Assembly: GCA_903927025.1 (NCBI GenBank)
Contig: CAIYLG010000009.1
Span: forward strand, 1 to 43,581
DNA from: an uncultured Armatimonadota bacterium
Lineage (GTDB): Bacteria; Armatimonadota; Fimbriimonadia; Fimbriimonadales; Fimbriimonadaceae
Reading direction: 5' to 3'
DNA length: 43,581 bases
Shown here: positions 39,929-43,581 of the stretch, one piece after another
Layout: each line of letters begins with the position of its first letter
Numbering within the stretch: the stretch's first letter is position 1
Position numbers and translations under genes: made by a program
The notes under the pieces: generated by a model
Seen by the model: the letters and a program-made list of their open reading frames with translations, nothing else
What the model was told of the DNA's origin: nothing
Databases searched by the model: none

Positions 39929-40447
39929 ATGCGCAAACTGCTGATTGCCTCCATAGCCGTCGTTCTGTCCGCTTCCATCGCTTTTGGTGCTTCTCAAAAG
40001 TCACATGTCAAGCCAAAGCCTCCCGCGCCCAAGCCGATAGTAGTCAAGATTGGCGAGGATGAGGTGGCCTTTCCGGGAGCGCAGCCCCAGACAATGATGG
40101 GGCGAATCATGGTTCCCGTCCGCGGGATCTTCGAGAAGATTGGAGCTTACGTGGAGTACAACCCTGCCACCCACGTGATCACTTCCCACTATCAAAATGA
40201 GTCCATCGAAATCACGATGGGCAACAAGATTGCCAACGTGAATGGCGCTGAGATTGTGATGGAAGTGCCCGCCACCATCATCAACGGCAACGCTCTGGTC
40301 CCGTTGAGATTCCTTGCTGAATCGATGGGAGCCAAAGTCGATTTCGATGCCGCCACCAACACCGTAACGATCACGCCATCCGAGAGTTCGTTCGGAGGTG
40401 GAGAAAAGGGAGGATCAGGAACGATCCCCCCACTTTTCGTCCGCTAA
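39929..40447 (+). CDS. Secreted stalk-domain protein, paralogue of the preceding gene
   Basis: 172 aa. Signal peptide LLIASIAVVLSASIAFG, then a Lys/Pro-rich linker (VKPKPPAPKPIVVKIG) replacing the His-rich segment of its neighbour. The stalk domain is nearly the same: PQTMMGRIMVPVRGIFEKIG, AYVEYNPATHVITSHYQNES and ALVPLRFLAESMGAKVDF. The C-terminus is Gly/Ser-rich. Conservation is strongest in the domain and weakest in linker and tail, as expected if the fold is selected. No Shine-Dalgarno is visible; a 17-bp palindrome lies over the start region. The stop codon overlaps the stop of the convergent M14 peptidase gene by 3 nt, so there is no room for a separate terminator. Confidence 0.88.
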   Translation: MRKLLIASIAVVLSASIAFGASQKSHVKPKPPAPKPIVVKIGEDEVAFPGAQPQTMMGRIMVPVRGIFEKIGAYVEYNPATHVITSHYQNESIEITMGNKIANVNGAEIVMEVPATIINGNALVPLRFLAESMGAKVDFDAATNTVTITPSESSFGGGEKGGSGTIPPLFVR

Positions 40448-43035
40448 GGCGTATCGTCGGCCGGGACCACCGTGAGGTGGGAGAAATCCCGAATGGCATT
40501 GAAAACGAGATTGTACGAACCAACCGTTTCTCCGCGCCAAAACGGGTTGATGCTGAACAGCAGTACGTGTCCTTTGCCGACTGAGCAATCCACCACCGCG
40601 GCCTTGCCAGCCAACTCTTCTGGATGATCGATCATTCCGCTCATCAGCACCTTGTCTTTGTCCGCAAATCGAAGCAGGACGAGAGGTGCAGGTAGGCGGG
40701 CTCCAGCTCTTTGGCCGCCCTCTGGAGTATCGCCTGGCAGGGCCTTCGGCGTGTAGGGCGCTCGCCCCTGCACTACGTCGGGGTCAGTGGCAGAACCTCG
40801 ACCGCTTGCCCGTGCCCCAGTTGCGCCCCCGCGAGCACTTCCGCGTCCGCCGCCGAAGCCACCCCCTGACGTTAGAATCGCCGTGCTGTTCATATTGAAA
40901 TAGGCTCCCATAGAGTCCCCATAACCTTTCAGAACCGGCGATTCCTCGCTGACACGGTCTATCTGATAAACACCACCCGGTGCATTCAACGTCGACGGTT
41001 GGAATACCGAGACACCAGATGTGATCCCGTAGTCAATGGGAATTTTGCAGGCATTGCCGACGCAAATGAGAAGCCCACCTTCGTTGACGAACTTCTGAAC
41101 GTTCAACATTCCCTTCAACTCGATTCCACCCCGCATGTCATCGGTAGAGTCCGGCGCGCCGATATTTGGATACTGCTGAGTCGCCTTCCAAGGAAGCGGA
41201 TCGCCAACGACGGGGAGTCCGTTGACGATGGACTGCGCACTGCCACCTGTGTTGGGAATGAGAATTACATCAAACCGCTGTCGCAGATTGGCGTTGTCTC
41301 GAAGCTCATGAACCGAAACGTAGGTGTAAGGGATTTTTCGCTGATCGAACGCAATGCGAGCCCAGCCTTCATCCTGAGTGCTCGTCCAAGTGTGGACAAG
41401 CGCGATCTTCTTTCCGACCAGGCCGGCCGGAGTTTCCAGGCCAGTAACGCTTGCGTCGGCAGGTTTCATTGCTGCCGTCAGAATCTTGGTGTCCTTGACT
41501 CGCACAGTCTTAACGCCAAACAGGAGCCCCAATTCCCAGCCGGTGTCGTCGTACGATCGTGGGTCGGTTGGGTTGTAGTACTGCTTGTCCAGCATCATAT
41601 CAGCCATGCGGCTGTACGGCTGATCCATTCGAATGACCTTGGATCCCTTAGAGAATTTCCCGTCTGCGGTTTCGATGTCTTTCTCGAGGGTCTGGACTTC
41701 AACCCCCTGTTGGCGCATGATGTCGGCAAGGTGGGCTGTATTAGAGGAAGGAGATTTCGCATCAATGACCCATGCGGCTGGCCCTTCCGTTTTGGCCTTG
41801 GCAACCGATCTCTTTGCCTTGAGATAGTAGTTCCGAAGGAACTTTTCCTTCTCTGTGGCGACCTTGGACATCCCCATCAAAAGCGCAGACTGCATGATGT
41901 TGACGTTGTTTCTGATCGACCATCGCACTCGGGGGAACGGTGGGTTCGGCCGATACCATTCTCGCGTGGTATCTCCGGCTGACCGGATTCCAGTGTCCGC
42001 TCCAGAACCTCCAAAGGTCTCGTAAAATCGGCCGATGCCGTTGTGACCATTGGCGACATAGAACCCATAGCTGGGTGCCCAGCCATCGTAATAGTTGTGA
42101 GTCCAAACCCCAGGAACGCCTTTCTCGGTCATTTGCTGAATCTCGTTGTAGGCCATGTCCTGCCACTCTGAGATCACGATCGGGTCCAGCCAGGCATTGT
42201 AGGGGCCGGTGCCAGTGGAGATGTATAGGTAGGGGACTGATTCGTGCAGATCATGCAGCACCGTCGGTTTGAACTGAAGCCAGGTGCTCATGAGTGACTT
42301 GGAAAGGTTCAGAGCCATGGTTAGGGCATCGCGATTGTCGTCGTGTGCTACGTAGTGACCCCAATAGGCAAGAGGAATCGCTGTCTTCTTTGGGTTCTCC
42401 TTGCGGTAGCGGTAGAGATCAACCACTCTGTCTCTGCCGTCTACGTCCAGAACCGGCGTCAACATCACAATCTCATTTTTGCGTATGTTCTGGATAACCG
42501 GCTCTTCGCTTACCGCGAGCCGGTACGCGAGTTCCATCAACATCTCTGGGGGCCCTGTTTCAGGCGCGTGCATTCCGCCTGTCGCCCAATACATAGGCAG
42601 GCCCTTCTTGATAAGCGCCTCTGCCTCCGCGTCGTTCTTCAGTTTTCTAGGGTCGCCGAGGGTGCCGTTGATCTGCCTGTATTCATCCAGGTGTCTCAGG
42701 TTTCTGGAGTCGGAGATCACGGCCACGACCATTTCGCGTCCCTCTTCACTCTTGCCCATTGAAACCACCCGGATTCGATCGCTCGATCTCTCTAGGAGCC
42801 GAAGATAGTCGGCGGTCTGCTTGCTGTAGCTCAAGACATTGGGTGCGCCAACGATATGCCCAAGGAACTTGTCTGGAGACGGAACGGTCTTGCTGTACGG
42901 CAAGTGATCGACTAGATCGGGCAGAAAGAACGACTCCGTCGTAAATTCTTTGATCTTCTTTCCATATTCAAGATCATTCTGAGCGGCCGCCAAAGCGGGC
43001 AGTACAAGGCAAAAGAGCGCAAAGCATCGTCGCAT
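40444..43035 (-). CDS. Exported M14 zinc carboxypeptidase with GATase-like C-terminal domain
   Basis: 863 aa with a signal peptide (ALFCLVLPALAAAQ). The zinc carboxypeptidase domain (about 50-390) carries the ligands His156 and Glu159 in GMHAPETGPPE and His264 in HDLHES, and the likely catalytic Glu339 in RFYETFGG. VLDVDGRD corresponds to the NPDG-like region. Residues about 550-700 resemble a class I glutamine-amidotransferase-like fold (GKKIALVHTWTSTQDEGWAR, DVILIPNTGG, GGLLICVGNA), an arrangement known in some large M14 proteins. A Gly/Arg/Ala-rich insert (about 735-760) separates it from the end. The protein probably trims peptides outside the inner membrane. A GATAAT box lies 8 nt before the ATG. 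The gene meets the stalk-protein gene end to end. Confidence 0.9.
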   Translation of the reverse strand: MRRCFALFCLVLPALAAAQNDLEYGKKIKEFTTESFFLPDLVDHLPYSKTVPSPDKFLGHIVGAPNVLSYSKQTADYLRLLERSSDRIRVVSMGKSEEGREMVVAVISDSRNLRHLDEYRQINGTLGDPRKLKNDAEAEALIKKGLPMYWATGGMHAPETGPPEMLMELAYRLAVSEEPVIQNIRKNEIVMLTPVLDVDGRDRVVDLYRYRKENPKKTAIPLAYWGHYVAHDDNRDALTMALNLSKSLMSTWLQFKPTVLHDLHESVPYLYISTGTGPYNAWLDPIVISEWQDMAYNEIQQMTEKGVPGVWTHNYYDGWAPSYGFYVANGHNGIGRFYETFGGSGADTGIRSAGDTTREWYRPNPPFPRVRWSIRNNVNIMQSALLMGMSKVATEKEKFLRNYYLKAKRSVAKAKTEGPAAWVIDAKSPSSNTAHLADIMRQQGVEVQTLEKDIETADGKFSKGSKVIRMDQPYSRMADMMLDKQYYNPTDPRSYDDTGWELGLLFGVKTVRVKDTKILTAAMKPADASVTGLETPAGLVGKKIALVHTWTSTQDEGWARIAFDQRKIPYTYVSVHELRDNANLRQRFDVILIPNTGGSAQSIVNGLPVVGDPLPWKATQQYPNIGAPDSTDDMRGGIELKGMLNVQKFVNEGGLLICVGNACKIPIDYGITSGVSVFQPSTLNAPGGVYQIDRVSEESPVLKGYGDSMGAYFNMNSTAILTSGGGFGGGRGSARGGATGARASGRGSATDPDVVQGRAPYTPKALPGDTPEGGQRAGARLPAPLVLLRFADKDKVLMSGMIDHPEELAGKAAVVDCSVGKGHVLLFSINPFWRGETVGSYNLVFNAIRDFSHLTVVPADDTP

Positions 43036-43233
43036 AGTCCTAAATTATCCTTCGGCGCACATATCGGAAATTCCTTTTAAGATCTACTCTTGTTCACAGG
43101 AATGCCGTGTTCGAGGATCTATGTATGAAGAAACGGAAGTAATGCGCAAAAACGACATGAAAATTGCGCGAAAAATCGCAAAATAAGCAGTGTCGGCAAA
43201 GATACCATTACAACGCAGGAAAAATGCTCCGAA

Positions 43234-43488
43234 ATGTCTAAAAGGGTCCTGATGCTGATGCTATGGTATAGCGTTTTGGCGGTGAGCGGAGTAGTTGCGT
43301 ATTCAACTGTAATTTTGCCAAGTCGCTCTGACGCGCTACTCAGAGGACTGTCGCTTGGACGGGAATTGCCTGGAATCGGTCTGCCCAAGGTTGGAACTCT
43401 TGTTCACATGCCCGTGACTGACTTCTTCGGTAGAAAAATCGGTTCTTTCTCACTTTGCGTGGGTAGAAATAGTAGACACATTTCTTGA
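43234..43488 (+). CDS. Short exported protein, possibly a truncated redoxin
   Basis: 84 aa with an N-terminal membrane anchor or signal peptide (VLMLMLWYSVLAVSGVVAY). The rest (GLPKVGTLVHMPVTDFFGRKIGSFS) recalls the start of TlpA/AhpC-type redoxin domains, where a phrase like TDxxGKKV precedes the catalytic Cys motif. The ORF then stops after CVGRNSRHIS, before any CxxC. Either it is a small protein of its own or a gene broken by a frameshift; I could not find the remaining domain in another frame before the next gene begins 3 nt away on the other strand. A five-codon ORF (43224-43241), with AGGA before it, overlaps its start. Confidence 0.35.
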   Translation: MSKRVLMLMLWYSVLAVSGVVAYSTVILPSRSDALLRGLSLGRELPGIGLPKVGTLVHMPVTDFFGRKIGSFSLCVGRNSRHIS

Positions 43489-43491
43489 TGG

Positions 43492-43581
43492 TCACCTTGC
43501 TCGCAAGGCCTCCGGCGACAGATCAAGCTTTCCGTGCATAAGGTAGCTCATGAGGATCATGTGCTTTGGATTGGCGTAGCC
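43492..43581 (-). CDS. C-terminal end of an unidentified protein (partial)
   Basis: The last 29 codons and the TGA of a minus-strand gene that extends beyond the right edge. The visible end reads YANPKHMILMSYLMHGKLDL followed by SPEALRAR. It is helical and basic without a recognisable family. Open frame to the edge and convergent position support a real gene, but the fragment is too short to identify. Confidence 0.4.
   Translation of the reverse strand, partial: GYANPKHMILMSYLMHGKLDLSPEALRAR

Noticed and set aside
40999-41982. 327-aa open frame antisense to the M14 peptidase gene
   Set aside because: It lies wholly opposite a gene with intact zinc ligands, has no family motif, and is explained by the codon bias of the real strand.

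Overview
The window looks like chromosomal DNA from a free-living bacterium, most consistent with the Armatimonadota (Fimbriimonadia-like). The supporting signs are a type IV pilin/pseudopilin-type protein at the left edge, a tandem pair of copper-amine-oxidase-N-like (stalk) proteins, a GlmL/MutL-type ATPase, many secreted hydrolases, frequent TTG/GTG starts, and several genes that look leaderless. The phylum is inferred from memory of such genomes and was not tested by a search. I see no tRNA, rRNA, CRISPR array, phage or insertion sequence.

Layout. 1-5590: a truncated pseudopilin gene, an S9 (DPP-IV-like) exported peptidase, a class C beta-lactamase-family serine hydrolase and a GH18-like glycosidase. 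5700-9260: a three-gene CUT2 (ribose-type) sugar ABC operon whose ATPase appears to start with CTG. 9344-10442: two small secreted low-complexity proteins (Arg-Asp-rich and Gly-Tyr-rich). 10560-13651: a CUT1 sugar importer (binding protein and two permeases) without its own ATPase, divergent from an aldo/keto reductase. 14763-15134: a small lipoprotein. 15311-18929: a Cpx-like stress locus, with a Gly-rich Spy/CpxP-like LTxxQ protein divergent from an OmpR-type regulator and its kinase; CTTCAT-N5-CTTCAT direct repeats face both genes. 18933-21927: a YtrA-type GntR regulator, ABC ATPase and large permease operon with a perfect palindromic operator candidate. 22058-25869: an MmcQ/YjbR protein, a di-heme cytochrome c peroxidase and a large discoidin-containing glycosidase. 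26009-31506: hslU (no hslV nearby), a lysozyme-like secreted protein and a GH20 hexosaminidase. 31639-33127: a small protein with a strongly folded leader that hides its ribosome-binding site, then rplJ-rplL behind an attenuator-like hairpin. 33460-35568: a probable outer-membrane barrel protein and a lipoprotein. 36018-39242: the GlmL-like ATPase, divergent from a MalK/UgpC-type ABC ATPase that could energise the ATPase-less CUT1 importer. 39333-43035: tandem stalk-domain proteins and an M14 carboxypeptidase. 43234-43581: a short exported ORF and the end of an unidentified gene.

Overall this is a heterotrophic, polymer-degrading cell-surface repertoire: exported peptidases, glycosidases and two sugar importers, with an envelope-stress two-component system. 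The most interesting signals are regulatory: the paired response-regulator boxes, the structured leader at 31577-31637, the rplJ leader, the CTG start and the recurrent leaderless promoters.
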